Below are positions 1 to 12,559 of a stretch of 64,000 nucleotides of DNA, one piece after another. A model generated the notes under the pieces. The model did not search any database and had not been told where the DNA came from. It saw nothing but the letters and a program-made list of their open reading frames with translations. The stretch lies in assembly GCA_018389105.1 (NCBI GenBank), contig JACATO010000310.1, positions 744,001 through 808,000 of the forward strand, given 5' to 3'. A program made the position numbers and the translations under genes. The DNA comes from Nautilus pompilius. Lineage: Eukaryota > Mollusca > Cephalopoda > Nautilida > Nautilidae. Position 1 is the stretch's first letter, and every line of letters begins with the position of its first letter.

Positions 1-922
1 GTCACCCGAGCATGTTTTATATGATAAATTGGGAAATATTGATCTCATAATGATCATTTTCATTAAGAGTAGTCAATATTAATTTTCTTAATGAAACTAG
101 TTTTGATTACAATTTTTGTCAGAAAGTTAATTTTGAATCTCCTGAGCACGGCCATTTTTTAATAAAAGTAACCTCAGTTATTCTAACCATGTTTTGTGGT
201 CACAGGTTGGTATATCTTTTATTACTGAAAATGAAAAGGAAAACATACAAAAGAAGTTGGTGTCATCTGACTCAGTTATCAATTTAATGGGCCGAGGAAG
301 AAAGAAGTCTTACAGAGTGTCCTCCTAACATTTTTTTGAATACTCAAAAGTAGTGTTCAATTTTGGAGTGTCAGGTCAGTTACAATGTAATTTTTTTCTC
401 TTTTCCATTGAAAATTTATTATACAAAGCTGAAGTTGGAAGATTTATTTCCTAACATGTGCATGGCTCTGCATATCTTTTTGAAAGTCCCATGACTGTTA
501 TGTTGTTAGCTAAGAGAACCTCTAGTAAGCTGAAGCTGACAAAGAATCATCTGAGAAGCACTATGTGTTACGAAAGATGAGTTTATTTAAGAACTTTAAG
601 CACTGAGAATGAACTGGCAAGAAATATTAATTTTGATAATGTTACTGATTTATTTGCTGCCAATGAAAGCTGGAAAAAGCATTTTCCTTCAGACACACTT
701 TAATTTTAAAGCTTAATTCTTTTCCTGGTGTCATTTATTCTCAAATATCGAAATATTAAATTTGTTTCAGATAAAAATTCCCCCCCTTTTTCACTTGGTC
801 TCTTTATGTTCCAATGAATGTTCAGTCCAATTAGTTTCTTGGGCGAACATCATTAAAAAGCACTTTCACAGCGCATACACTCAGGCACAGAGCTGAGCCA
901 CACCAGCTCAACATCGGCAATG
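1..922. other. AT-rich sequence without recognised gene
   Basis: No frame longer than a few dozen codons has a recognisable protein, and I saw no splice-site pairs enclosing an open frame. It is ordinary AT-rich intergenic or intronic DNA ending at the target-site duplication of the MITE that follows. Confidence 0.5.
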
Positions 923-930
923 GATGGATA

Positions 931-1364
931 CAGGGGCGTAGCTAATGGGGGGCGGCAGGGGCGATCCGCCCCGGGTGGCACGTTTTGGGGGGGCGGCATT
1001 TTTTGGTTGTCAAATTTAGTTCAGGACAGTATGTTACATATATAATGTATTTTTTCGTTCTATTTTTCCAGATATTATTTTTTTCCTGAATTTTTTGTTC
1101 AATTTTTAATGGTAGTTTTTTGAAAGGAAGAAAGTTTTTCTAAAATTTGCTCACTTGAAGTGAGTCACTTCTAATTAATTTTGAATTGAATATCAATATT
1201 TTCTCATTATATATTTGATAATTTTTATTTTCTAATAGTACTTTTTTTTCAATAAATAAATAAATAAAAAATGAATTTTTTGGAGGTTTTGAAATTCTAC
1301 GTTATTTAGAGGGCGGCAAATTCTACGACCGCCCCGGGCGGCACAAACGCTAGCTACGCCCCTG
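931..1364. mobile_element. MITE, hAT-like, copy 1
   Basis: A 434-bp non-coding element bounded by inverted termini: it begins CAGGGGCGTAGCTA and ends TAGCTACGCCCCTG. It is flanked by a perfect 8-bp direct repeat GATGGATA (923-930 and 1365-1372), the target-duplication length of hAT transposons. Both ends are GC-rich (GCCGCCC-type runs) and the middle is AT-rich. A second copy in opposite orientation sits at 32706-33117. It has no transposase, so it must have been moved in trans. Confidence 0.85.
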
Positions 1365-1372
1365 GATGGATA

Positions 1373-2720
1373 AGAACCGCGAACATTTTGAAATGAATGG
1401 AGACTATGAGTGGACATGAAGAGCTTAAACTAAAAGGAAGTTAACCGGTGAATCCTGAAAAAGGGGAAATGATTGAGGTGGGGAAGGAGGCAAGTGAGAC
1501 CTGGAAACAGGAAGTGCAGCAGGATCCATGATTTCTCTCCTGTGGCCTGACTATTAGACCATACTTGGCAACATTTTTAAAACCACAGAAAAGCATCCTT
1601 ACTATCATCATCCAAACCTGAAAGATAAAAGGGAAATTGTATACCAGGAAATTACAGGTATGATTTATTAATATTTACCTGTTTCCTTTTTTTTTTTTTT
1701 TTTACAAGCACCCAAACAAATCTGTGCATACAGGTTGTCCAATAAAATTAGAATTTATTCAAAGAATAAAACAAAAATATTATTATTGGTTCATAATTTT
1801 TTTTCCCCATCAACATTCAATTTATACACAACTGAACTGGAAATCACGATAAGTTAATTAAACACTCGATGACAATAATATGCATTTCAAAAATAAATGA
1901 AAAACACAAAAATAATATCCACAATGAATTTAACCACCGTCGGCCCAGTTCTTTTTATTCAGAAATTATGTAGAACCCGGGGGTCGTCTGCCGGTGTTTT
2001 CGAGTTTCCCGCCTATTTCTGCGAGGACAAAACCAGGCGGGGTTCGTATCACAAGATGGATACTGGCTGGATGTAAGTTGTCGTTGGTTTTTTCCTTCTT
2101 TCCTTTACGTTTATCAGGTAAACACCGGAAACGATTCCCGCTCATGTTATTCAAACTATTTCTCTAATATATATATACACACACGGATGTCTCTGTTTGG
2201 ATCTCCATAAAAATACCAGGCGACCTCACCCTCTCATTACTATTATTATTATTATACCCGTTTCCCCTAACCCTGCCACACGGGGTTTTTTTATTTTTGC
2301 CGAATATGTTAACCTACCTGGTCTGCAGACGGTCAGTGGCCCGGAGTCGTTTATTCAGAAAGCTGACAGCAAGCAGAGCTCGTAATGGATTAACGCCGGT
2401 CGTCCGGCCAGTTCTAAGTCATTGCTCGCCCGTCTGCCTGCCTGCCATTAGCGGAGGATCGCGGGCGGGTTAACCGGACCCCCCCCCCCACCCCACTGTG
2501 GAACCGATAAAGTGGTTAAGTCCGGAATCTCACCTTTTTTTTCCTTTCATTCTGCTCAAAGTCATCATCAGTAGGTAGTAGAGAGGAGAGAAATATATTT
2601 GCACTTCCTTTTTTTTTTCTTTTTCCAAACACAATGCGGCAGACGAACGACGTGCGTCGTAACTGGAGGACCAGGGGATCCCTCCCTCTGTCTGTCCCGA
2701 CCAAAAAAAAAAAAAAAGAA
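1373..2720. other. Intergenic stretch with homopolymers and short ATT repeat
   Basis: Contains a T-run near 1689-1702, a short ATT/TAT run near 2238-2254 and a C-run near 2481-2490. Short open frames on both strands show no known motif. The right end (about 2600-2720) is GC-richer and leads into the 56-bp tandem repeat. No gene is supported. Confidence 0.4.
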
Positions 2721-3112
2721 GTTAGAACAGAACCCGGATGTAGAAGAACGCAGGTGTAATCTTAAAAGACCAGCAAGTTAGCACAGAACCCGGATGTAGA
2801 AGAACGCAGGTGTAATCGTAAAAGACCAGCAAGTTAGCACAGAACCCGGATGTAGAAGAACGCAGATGTAATCTTAAAAGACCAGCAAGTTAGCACAGAA
2901 CCCGGATGTAGAAGAACGCAGATGTAATCTTAAAAGACCAGCAAGTTAGCACAGAACCCGGATGTAGAAGAACGCAGGTGTAATCTTAAAAGACCAGCAA
3001 GTTAGCACAGAACCCGGATGTAGAAGAACGCAGATGTAATCTTAAAAGACCAGCAAGTTAGCACAGAACCCGGATGTAGAAGAACGCAGGTGTAATCTTA
3101 AAAGACCAGCAC
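2721..3112. repeat. Minisatellite, 56-bp unit, about seven copies
   Basis: The unit starts GTTAGCACAGAACCCGGATG and recurs every 56 bp (starts at 2721, 2777, 2833 and so on) for seven copies. Copies differ at very few sites, for example GCAGGTG versus GCAGATG. The core AGAACCCGGATGTAGA recurs once, truncated, near 9965-9981, so the unit probably came from a dispersed repeat. Confidence 0.9.
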
Positions 3113-3330
3113 GTTAAAATAAAAAAAAAACAAAAACGAAGAAAATTAAAATGTCTGAATGCTAGACTTGTTTTATAACTTCATGTGTTGTTACCCAAAT
3201 AATTTAAAATGACAATAACAACACTTCGGCTAATATTTCTTGATGATTAATTATAAATATTCTTGCACATAGCATGCCAGCCATTCCCTTACTATGTTCT
3301 GACAATAACAGTATGGACGATTCTGAAATA

Positions 3331-4660
3331 CAGGGTGTTTCAAAAGTAACAGTACATTAAAGGAAAGCGTTATGCAAAGACATGTCTTTAGTCTTTCAGA
3401 GAAAAGTATTTATTATATAAAAAATCATATAAAAGGTAGCAGATTTGATTTTAATTTTGTAAATTCTTGAACATTTTCAGCAAATTTAAAGCAATTTCTG
3501 AGAGTGTGTTCTCCCTTTTGATTTGTATCAAAAGTTGGACACTTGCTGCAAATCACCTGGACACCATGAATAGCCTCTGAAATGATATCTTTCAGTTCTT
3601 CTATTGTATGGGGATTGTTTGCATAGATTGCCTTTTTGAGTTTTCCCCACAAGTTAAAAGTCTGGAGGGATTAAGTTGGAAGAACAGGGTGGCCATGAAC
3701 CATGAAAAAATGATGCAATTTTCAAAGACTGTACTGATTGCATGCATGTTTCTATGCGCCATGTGTGTAGTTACTTTGTCTTACTGGAACCATCCATCTT
3801 CTCTTCAGTTTGTTGGAAAAGTGGTGGAGAATATCATTAATGTACTGTTCAGAATTTATGGTATTTTCAAAAAATATTGGTCCATTGGCATGTCTTCTGG
3901 AGAGAGCAAACTATATGCCAATTTTTTTGATTATGCAATGGTTTTTCAGTATTACGTGAAAATTTTCTGTGGCCCAAATCTTGGTGTTCTGGGTATTCAT
4001 ATAGCCGAACAAGTGGAACCATGCCTCATCTGTAAAGAAGGTATAGTCTAAAACTTGTTTCCCCTTTTCTTTTTGTTTCTGTATCTCAAGGTGCATGTTC
4101 ATGAAAAACATGCACTTAATAGGGAAAACAGTTTCACTCTGTACAGCTCTGTATGAAGAGGTTAATGAGACACTGACTGGATGCAACAAGTGTCTAAGTG
4201 ATTTTCTTGGGCTTCTTTGCAAACGGTTACCAGTATCCTGCAATATGTCATCAGTACCTCTGGCTGACCACTTTGAGACTTTGAAACTTTTAAATTAATG
4301 CTTTTACACAATTTTGATTAAGCAATTGTCCTTCCCCAAATTTCTCTCAAAACAAATCCTGCACATCAGTAGTGTATTCCCATTATAGTGAAAAGCAAGC
4401 TGCACCAAAAAACACGCTTTCTTCCAATGTAAGGACCATTCTTTATGGGTTGCTTTAGGAATACTGCTGTAGCAGACGGCAATTTAGGTCAGCTTCATCA
4501 TCATTCCTAACCTTTGGGGTGACAGCATTTTGAACACAACACACTTCCCAATTATTATACAGGCTACAGGCAAAATAAACAAGCATGCATTTAAATTTAT
4601 AGTTCAATGCATGAAATATAAGTATTTCTTTCAGTGCACTGTTACTTTTTAAACATCCTG
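3331..4660 (-). mobile_element. Mariner-type DNA transposon, complete length, inactive
   Basis: The element is 1330 bp, the usual mariner size. Its left end reads CAGGGTGTTTCAAAAGTAAC; its right end, reverse-complemented, reads CAGGATGTTTAAAAAGTAAC. TA dinucleotides flank both ends (3329-3330, 4661-4662), as expected for Tc1/mariner target duplication. The interior holds a disrupted transposase on the minus strand. A fragment of a related copy lies at 15308-15452. Confidence 0.88.
3425..4243 (-). pseudogene. Mariner-family transposase remnant
   Basis: Two minus-strand open pieces carry family landmarks. The piece at 4243-3911 contains FFTDEAWFHLFGYMNTQN, the block around the first catalytic Asp of this insect-type mariner group. 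The piece at 3652-3425 contains NNPHTIEELKDIISEAIHGV, the C-terminal region. The pieces are separated by stops and a frame change, so no intact enzyme is encoded. The N-terminal helix-turn-helix should lie between 4243 and 4660 but is not recognisable. Confidence 0.8.
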
Positions 4661-5039
4661 TAGAATAATAAACAGCACAGAAAACAGGTTTTACTAAAGT
4701 ACAAAGATATATAATACATTTTTTAACATTATGTAGTGACTTGTTCCTGTCATGGGATGACCTCACAACACTTTATGCTCTCAGTCTTCTCTTTCTGTTT
4801 GCTGTGAAATCTTGTCAGAAAAACAAAGAGAATTCATGCTGTTTGCACATAGGTATAAAATATGGCTATTAATAGCAACCAGCTACTTATTTTGAGTTAA
4901 CCTGAACAGTGAGTAACTTTGTTTTTCAAGTAATTAAGTCAATAACTTTAGATATTTATAGCTAATTAATGGTGCCAAGGATAATTTTTCACTGCTTGGA
5001 TACCACATGACTAGAGCTATGTTTTTTTTCTACTGTTAA

Positions 5040-5440
5040 GTCAAGATTTAGTCTTCAATTTAGAGGAAACATGGGTACAAACATCATGGAAAGGAATCAC
5101 TTCAGTAGTGGTGGCATGCAGGTCTCAGCAAGAATTTCATTGGGCAGGGTACAGATTTGTATATGTTCCAGGGAGATACCATGACATTGAGGTGTAAGGA
5201 TGAGATCCTGGAATTCTACACTAAACCATTTGCAGTTGCAATTGGATTCTAGATGATAGCACTCATCCACACAGAGCATGTGTAAATATCTTTGAGATCA
5301 AATCATTACTTATATGAAATGGCCAGCATATTCTCCTGAACTAAGTCCTATTGAGAATCTTTGGGATACTCTTGGAAAACACATCACTTACCTTAAAGAT
5401 CACTCCTTGAGCTGCAAGCTTCTCTGATAAGAAAATGTAT
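5040..5440 (+). pseudogene. Tc1-like transposase remnant
   Basis: Plus-strand translation of 5299-5410 gives WPAYSPELSPIENLWDTLGK, the signature segment around the last catalytic acidic residue of Tc1-type transposases. Just upstream, about 5110-5280 reads in shifting frames as GGMQVSARISLGR and further weak matches to the preceding block, with several stops. No TIRs were found. This is a dead fragment. Confidence 0.7.
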
Positions 5441-5639
5441 TTTATTTTCCACTGCTCCCATTGAACATTGCTGTAAGTAATGTATTGCCATCAGGGGATG
5501 TGGTGACTATATCCCCTTATTGAATACCTCTATACTTCTAAGAATTTCTTTCATGTTACACCCCCTAAAATGATTTGTAATTTACATTTCTTTGATAAAA
5601 GTTGTATTACATAAAGAGAACTTTGTTGATTTGTGAATA

Positions 5640-6990
5640 ATATTTTTTATTGTTGCTTAACTTTTGAAAAACAGTATTTATAGAGGTCAGGCTCACACCA
5701 GTCTCTTTCTCATCTGTAATCTGTTGTGATGCTTGCTCATTGATCTATTAAACTAGGAAAGTCAAAATACTCTATAAATTCCAGTATTCTTGAGATAAAG
5801 CACATTTAGCCAATTACAACTTTTGTCCTTCCAGGGCCATTGTGAATACCATATCCCCTAGAACTGATATTACTGTGTAGGAAATGGTACTTTATTGGTT
5901 GCAGCTTTAAACCATACTCTTGTAGACTAAAAATATCCAGGCATTATAAGTGCCAAAATAAGAGCTGAAGATCACTATATCATCTAAATAGATTGAAGAA
6001 AAAAAATCTTGTGCATTTAAGTCAGTTATCTGAATATTTATAGCCCCCTGGAAATACCTAGTCTAAAAAAAAGAAAACAGGTTGTCCCTAGAGCATCCAG
6101 CAATTCTTTGACTCAGGAATTTGAAATACATCTCCTTCACCTTATTTAACTGACTGACAGAAATTACAAAATCTAATAAACTCTTTTTGATTTCTACAAG
6201 TATTCCCAGTGCTGCCTTTGAACTATAACTTCTTTTTTTTCTTTCAGGATTCCCTGTTTAAATAGGTTCAGTATTGGTTTCTTAAACTCTAAAGATGTAA
6301 GAATTTCTTTGTCTAACAGTAACATATCCCACTATTGTCTATTTCATATAATACTTTTGTGGTAAGTAAGCCCCATGTCTATAGAATCTAGTGAAAACAG
6401 TTTTCTGTTTCAACAGTTATTTATTTAATGTGCTATTATTCACTCAAGATCTGCATCCACTCTGATCTTTACAACTGAGTTGTGTGTGTTAATAGTGCTA
6501 AACTCTGCTATTCTGGTGCATAACCATCATCATAAAGACTTTTCATTAAGCTTTTCTGTTTTAATTCAGTACTCACAACTTACATTTTTAAGTACACTTA
6601 TACCTATTATACAAGATATCGCACACTCAAAAGAATTAATTTTTATAATAAAAACATCCTGTTTAGTTTATACTTGAACAGAACAGACTCACCTCAAATT
6701 TCCACACAACCCAAATGTGTTATATATCTAACTCATTAGTTGCAGTGCAATGCTGGAACTCTTTATCCTTGGACATCTCCCCTTTTGGTTTGAAGATTTT
6801 GTTACTTGTGAACTGGTCTATAAGACAACAATTCCTACATTATTACTATTCAATCTTGGAAATTACCAAAATTTTCAGTAGATACACTTTTTCTTCCGTT
6901 CCACAGACAGTCAGCTCACTATTGCCAGTTACAGATGCAAAATTTAAAGAATTATTCCTATAAATGGTAATGCTGCTCATGCAATTGCAG
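5640..6990 (-). mobile_element. Ty3/gypsy retrotransposon pol remnant
   Basis: Minus-strand frames give pieces of reverse transcriptase: YLDDIVIFS (about 5993-5967), the polymerase active-site box of Ty3/gypsy enzymes, followed by LQEYGLKLQPIKYHFL. Upstream (toward 6400) short stretches resemble the pre-RT linker. Frames are interrupted by many stops and no LTRs were recognised. Ends are approximate. Confidence 0.6.
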
Positions 6991-8535
6991 CCTACAAGAA
7001 ATTAGTAAAATTCATACCTGGGCTTTCTCTTGGTTTCATCTTCATTATATCTCAGAGATGTAATTGTTCACACAATGCATGTTCTGGATTTTGTGACCTG
7101 TCAAAAAAATTCTTCAGATAAACACCAACTACAACTTTGTATTACAAATTTCCATGAGATTTTCAATGATACATGAGATGGCAGCACATGTTCATGGATA
7201 CCATCCACTTGATCCTCACATGCAGAAAGCCAATATTATCAAAAATTCTATCTTAAGAAATATTAAAAAACCATACAGAATTCTCATTAGAAATGAAAAC
7301 AGATAAACAACTAGCATAGTACCTAGCTTATTTTTATGCAGCCATTGAAAGGTTTCAATAATTTGTAAATAATTTAAAGGCTGTGAAGTCTTTATTTTTT
7401 TAAAAAAATAACTCTTTGTTTCCTGTCAATTTAATTACACAGAGCACTACCAAATGTACTTGTAAGTCTAAAATTATAATTTTTTATTAGAGAAATACTG
7501 GTTTTATACAGTCCATTTTGGCCATGGCGTGTTCGGCAAGGTGATTTATACAAAAATTACTTTCATACTGATATACACCCAGAATAGTTAATGGGCATAG
7601 TTTGTTATCAGAAGTACATTTCAAAATTCTAAAACCATTATATTCTCAACTATATTTATTAAATTGCTAGGTGATAGTGCGTGCAAGAGCAGAAGTCCCC
7701 ACTTTTCTTTTCTTGCAAATTATTATAAGACGTATAAAGTGAATGCTGTTTGGCAATGAGAGAGACCATTCATCTGTTAAAACAAGCTATTCATTGAACA
7801 TCAGTGAGTTTGCAACCATCACTGCTATATACATAGAAATTCTGATCGTAGCCATGTTTCAGAGTAAGAAGGATAAGTTATAGATTGACGCAGTATTTAG
7901 TATAGTTGCATCTTTCTTTGAACCGCGTACCTACAGAATGTCGACACAAATTGAAGGGGGGTTATGAAAAATTAAAACCTGTGTATTTATTGCAGGTTCC
8001 TTATTTGATTAATCATATACAATTTCACTTAGATGGATTTTTTTTTAAAATTAAAACGTAAAATATATATATTTTGTTTCGTTAAAGTTTTTTCAATCAA
8101 GGCAAACACCTTTGGGAAAGCTCATTCTATGTACACGACTGAACTAGCTGGTATTAGTAAATTGTCCGTAGACTGTAGAACAAATCTTAGATAAGCTTCA
8201 TAGATTTTAAACTTGAGTATCCACAACAAAAACAGAAGGATCGTGGTTGGGCTCTCTTCAGAGAGAGGGCACCACAGCCCTAACCGTTTTGGTGCTGGGT
8301 GGGCTAGGGAATAGAGATTCCTGGTATTGTGTCTCCCCCCCCCCAACACAAACCTAGATAAGGACAAGCGGCAGAAACCAGTTTAAAATATTAAAAGTAA
8401 GTTAATGGGCTGTCGAGCTGATAACCTCAGCTTTGTCGATAAGGAAATTGCAACCAGTAGCCTAGTAACTGCTGCTCTATGGTCCAGGAGTAAAACCACA
8501 GGACTGCCAGACTGGGTGCGTACCACCATTAACGC
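6991..8535. other. AT-rich region, nothing recognised
   Basis: Only short shadow frames on both strands. There is a C-run near 8334-8344 and some GC-richer sequence at 8230-8350, but no conserved motif or splice-bounded open frame was seen. Confidence 0.35.
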
Positions 8536-8910
8536 TTAACTGGTTGAATTCTTGTGGCAAGGGCACATGGTGAATAAACAGGTGATCCACCTTTCCAGGG
8601 ATCTGGGTGGCTTAAACATTGTAATTATAACTAGCAAAATAGGTACTGAGCAGATTAAAAACATACAGAAGATAACGCAGTACACAAAAAAAACAGGCAA
8701 ATATTTTTCTCCAATCGGATAGCTATAGCCTTTAATATGGATAAGGGGATAGCCACACCATGCGGCAATCCACCACAAGCTCAGCAGATTCCACAAAACT
8801 AGTTTACAAGCACAGAGGAAAAGCAAAACAATCCCCACAGGAAAATAACTGAAATAAACAAACCTATACAATAGCTGTATCATGATGTGATTTATACTTT
8901 TGTCTAGCAT
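8536..8910 (-). CDS. Possible small multi-pass membrane protein
   Basis: A 124-codon minus-strand frame from ATG at 8910 to TAA at 8536-8538. The translation has about three long hydrophobic stretches (roughly residues 10-50, 70-90 and 92-100), consistent with membrane segments, and a Cys-containing tail ending CPCHKNSTS. The open frame extends upstream through a proline-rich piece (ILPIPPPQYSLAQRLRP) to a TAA. I saw no convincing splice acceptor or promoter. Its layout loosely recalls small four-TM proteins such as the TMEM272 group, but I cannot support that assignment. It may be a chance frame in AT-rich DNA. Confidence 0.3.
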   Translation of the reverse strand: MLDKSINHIMIQLLYRFVYFSYFPVGIVLLFLCACKLVLWNLLSLWWIAAWCGYPLIHIKGYSYPIGEKYLPVFFVYCVIFCMFLICSVPILLVIITMFKPPRSLERWITCLFTMCPCHKNSTS

Positions 8911-11587
8911 TGGTCTCAGTCGCTGAGCCAGACTATACTGTGGTGGTGGTATGGGAAGGATGTCTTAACTCTGCGCCGCTTCGATGGAAGGAACTGTGGA
9001 ACAACTAAAAAGCACTGTCGTTTAGACGAGTATACATCCTTACAAGGGAAAATAAACGGAAACTGATATACCCGTCCCCAGATGCCTCATAGACTGCATT
9101 GCATTGTCTTTACCTGTCCGCAGCATGAAGACATGTGGGACCTAGTACAAATTTTGATTCAAGGTATAAAAAGTCTTCAGCACAGACGTAATCTGTCCCG
9201 GATGACCTCTCAAACTTACTGGTCTCAGCTTGCGAGTAGCCACAGGATGGCAAATCCACTCCAGCCAAATGAACTTTCAGAAGATACCTAAAATGGTTAA
9301 CCAACCGGACATTAGGCCACCAAAAAGTTAATTCTCACCCATTTACACAAGCTTTCATAAAAGAAACTAAAACTTCACTCGACTTAGGACGGGCTCCTCA
9401 GACCCTCTTTTTTCTTTACTGTGTCAGATAGGGACATGTTGGGAGAGAAAAAAAAAAAGACTTGTCCCTAGGCAAAGTGTTGGGAGGCCCACAAACTTCC
9501 ATAGCTATGGCTTCCCTCGTGGACATATACAACGGCAAACGAATGGTAACGCCCTTACTACTTCGCAGTCAGAAGCTTTCTAGTTTGGAATCAGTTGTTA
9601 GGCGCAAAAACAAAAAGGAGAAAAAAAGAAGATTAATTCTTTACTGAAAAATTATTCTAGATCTCGGTCATCTTGCAACAACGACAGGAACCACATCGCA
9701 TAAAATGGATGCTGGTTGGATTGGTGGGTATTCTTTTTCTTTTTCTTTCCTCGGACTTATGCTGGAACTATTTCTTAAAAGGAATGTTTCAGACAGCCCG
9801 ACTTCCACAGGAGTTTATTCGGTAAAGACGTTTCGTCCCTTTTTTTGCACGATATCCATTAGATTGCGTCTGCAAATCAGGAAGAGAGAGACTAGTATCA
9901 CTGATGGCAGCTGCATCTTTCCATAGACAGAGAATGCAGACACAAAAAAAAAAAAAAGCAAGAGCAGAACCCGGATGTAGACAAAAAGTGTAATTAAAAG
10001 TGACGACACAGTAGAGAGAGACAAAAAAACCATTGTTTAGAAAGAAACGAACACCAGTATTTATTTACCCTTAATACTGAACTACCAATTTGAACCCAAC
10101 TTCGATGAATTGATTATTATATAAAATTTAAAAGCTTATTAACAATTTGTACAAGAGCTAGTAACATTTAGCAAATACATAGAAATTGTTAATGGAAAGA
10201 TATTAAGTCATGGTAATTTACTGTTTTATTCTTATAGAATATGTTTAATAAATCACACACACATAAGTAATATTAATAAATTAAGTGAAGTTATCAATCA
10301 CAATGGCAGGGGTGGAACACCTTACATTAAGTTTTGAAAATGAAAATTTGGGCTAGAGAAACCATCAGCCATTTTGCATCACCCAGCTATGAGGTCATGG
10401 CGTTTGTTTTACTGAAGCAAAAGCACTGGTGATAGTAGCTAAAGGAACAGAGCAAAGGTGTCAGCAGGATAAAGACCAATGCCAAGTCTTTAATGTACAT
10501 AGTAGATGGTTTTGACCACTAGGAGTATCACAGAATTCTATGTAAACCCAGTATCAATGGGTTTAGTCAATCTGACCCATTTGTAGTTATACAAATTTTT
10601 TTTTTCTTTTTAAGAACATCTTAAAAGTTTTTCTAGTAAAAGATGTAAAAAGTGTGATAAAATCAGAATTTATTTTATGTAAAAATATTGCACTTATAAT
10701 TTTTCAGAACATGAAAGAGACAAGAATTAATTACATCTATCATCACTTAACATTTTGTGAATAGATTTAGTAAGTGTTGACTACATAAATTTATAAAATT
10801 TTCACAGTGTTTACATCTTTTCTTTGTTTTCATATGAGCATTTCTGGGACAAATCTCTCAACACCAACAATTTGAACTTGGACTTTAGAGAGCTTTTTCA
10901 GGCAGTAGCCTTGATGCTGGCTTTCTTTAGTGTTATCTCTGGGTCATTTCCAACAGCGATGAGTATTCATAGAATGTCAAATAATATAGCTGTTTATGAA
11001 GCTCACACTGATCATGCTGGCCATCTACCAGTCATCCTTTTCACACACTAGACCAGATGGTTCAAATAGTCTATCTACTACAATTGTTATGTTGTAATGC
11101 AGGTTGATTTGCAGCCTTTTCTTTTTAGGGTGGTCAGTCTCTGTCTGTAAATGATTGCTGTTCAGCAAGAGAACATTTTTTTGTCTTCATTTTCAACAAT
11201 ATGAAACAGCAAACTTTGAAGTTCATAGAGACACCTGGGTAATTCTGATAATCTGATAAATGTTTTCAAAGTGTTCCAACAATTTTTTTTTCTTCAATAA
11301 ATCATCATATACTGGTTTGCTTATCAAAAAATTGTCATGTTATATTTTGTCCACTTTTTTTCTATTCCTTTCACAGGATCATTAGCCACTTTTCGTTCTT
11401 TATTTTCTGGTAAATTATTGCTTTCTTTACAGATTTAACTGTCACACAGTTTCCATATTTGCAGGGCTTCGATGGAATCTGCTTCTGGGTGGTAAGGTAT
11501 AAGTTTGTTCATCTATTATCACACCAAAAGGAACATAACATTCTTTTCATTTTGACACCTATATGTCAAATATATCTCCGATTGGAA
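8911..11587. other. Intergenic, small repeats only
   Basis: Holds the single truncated copy of the 56-bp minisatellite core near 9965 and short homopolymers. Open frames of 60-75 codons occur on both strands without motifs. No gene is supported. Confidence 0.35.
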
Positions 11588-12086
11588 CTAGCTCATCTCT
11601 TTCTCTATTCTTTTTTTTAAATCTGCATCATCAAAGCAAATTACATGCAACACTTTTTGGAAACATTTTTTTAGACATGATTTTGGAAATACTGGACAAA
11701 CATCAGTTCCATTAATTTTTGCATCTTTAGGGAGGACTTTCCAAAACAGTTCCAATTTGTCTGCATTGAAAACATTGTTCTCAGTATAACTGCACAGCAA
11801 GGAAGGCAAAGGCCATTTACTTATCATTTTCTCCATTACATCATTTGCTTTTTGCTTAATTCTTCTTACAAGATAAATGAAAATTTTTTTCATCAGTTTA
11901 CTTGTAATTGCTGATTCTCAAGAAGGCCTTTCTTCTTGGCAACCTGCTGCCTCTTTTTAGAAGCATTTGTTCTGATACATCCTTCAAGTTGTGATACAAG
12001 CGTTTGTGAACTAGCTCATAAAGATAAACCAACTTCATCAAGACGTCTGAAGACATTTCTGTTTCTAAAGTTACCACTGAACACAT
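11588..12086 (-). pseudogene. Pogo/Tigger-like (CENP-B type) transposase remnant
   Basis: Minus-strand frame 11893-11588 includes SYTENNVFNADKLELFWKVL, closely matching the block around the first catalytic Asp of pogo/Tigger transposases (consensus IFNADETGLFWK.L). A second frame at 12086-11898 would correspond to the preceding, more N-terminal region. The conserved Glu after the Asp is changed (NADKLEL), and the following domain is not recoverable, so this is a decayed copy. Confidence 0.55.
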
Positions 12087-12559
12087 TTCAGAACATCTCT
12101 CTTTTGGGAAGTAAATTTGAGAAATTTTACTGTGACTAATTTCAGAATTTTTCCATAAGCTGAATTTGATTACAACATTTGGTATCCAAAGAAATGATTT
12201 ATATTTTTGATGATCAGTTAAATTTCTTCATTTCCCTTTTATTTATTTTTTAGACATTACATATTTGTCTTTTTTGGAACATTAGCATTGTAAGCAGTTA
12301 CAGGATAATACAATGCAAGATGATTTTTACAGCTTACATGATAGATGTGGCAATGGTATAAAAGTGACAAGACAATGTTCACATGACCATCATCTTGAAA
12401 CACTGATACCAAAAACTAGAGATTTGAAAGTTTAACTAGAAATTACGAATCTGATTTTTATACCAGATCAAATTATGCAAATTTGTACTTGCTGGGACCT
12501 GAAAACTTATTTATATTATAATATGCAAGTTCATAATAAAATCTTATTTACATGTAACA

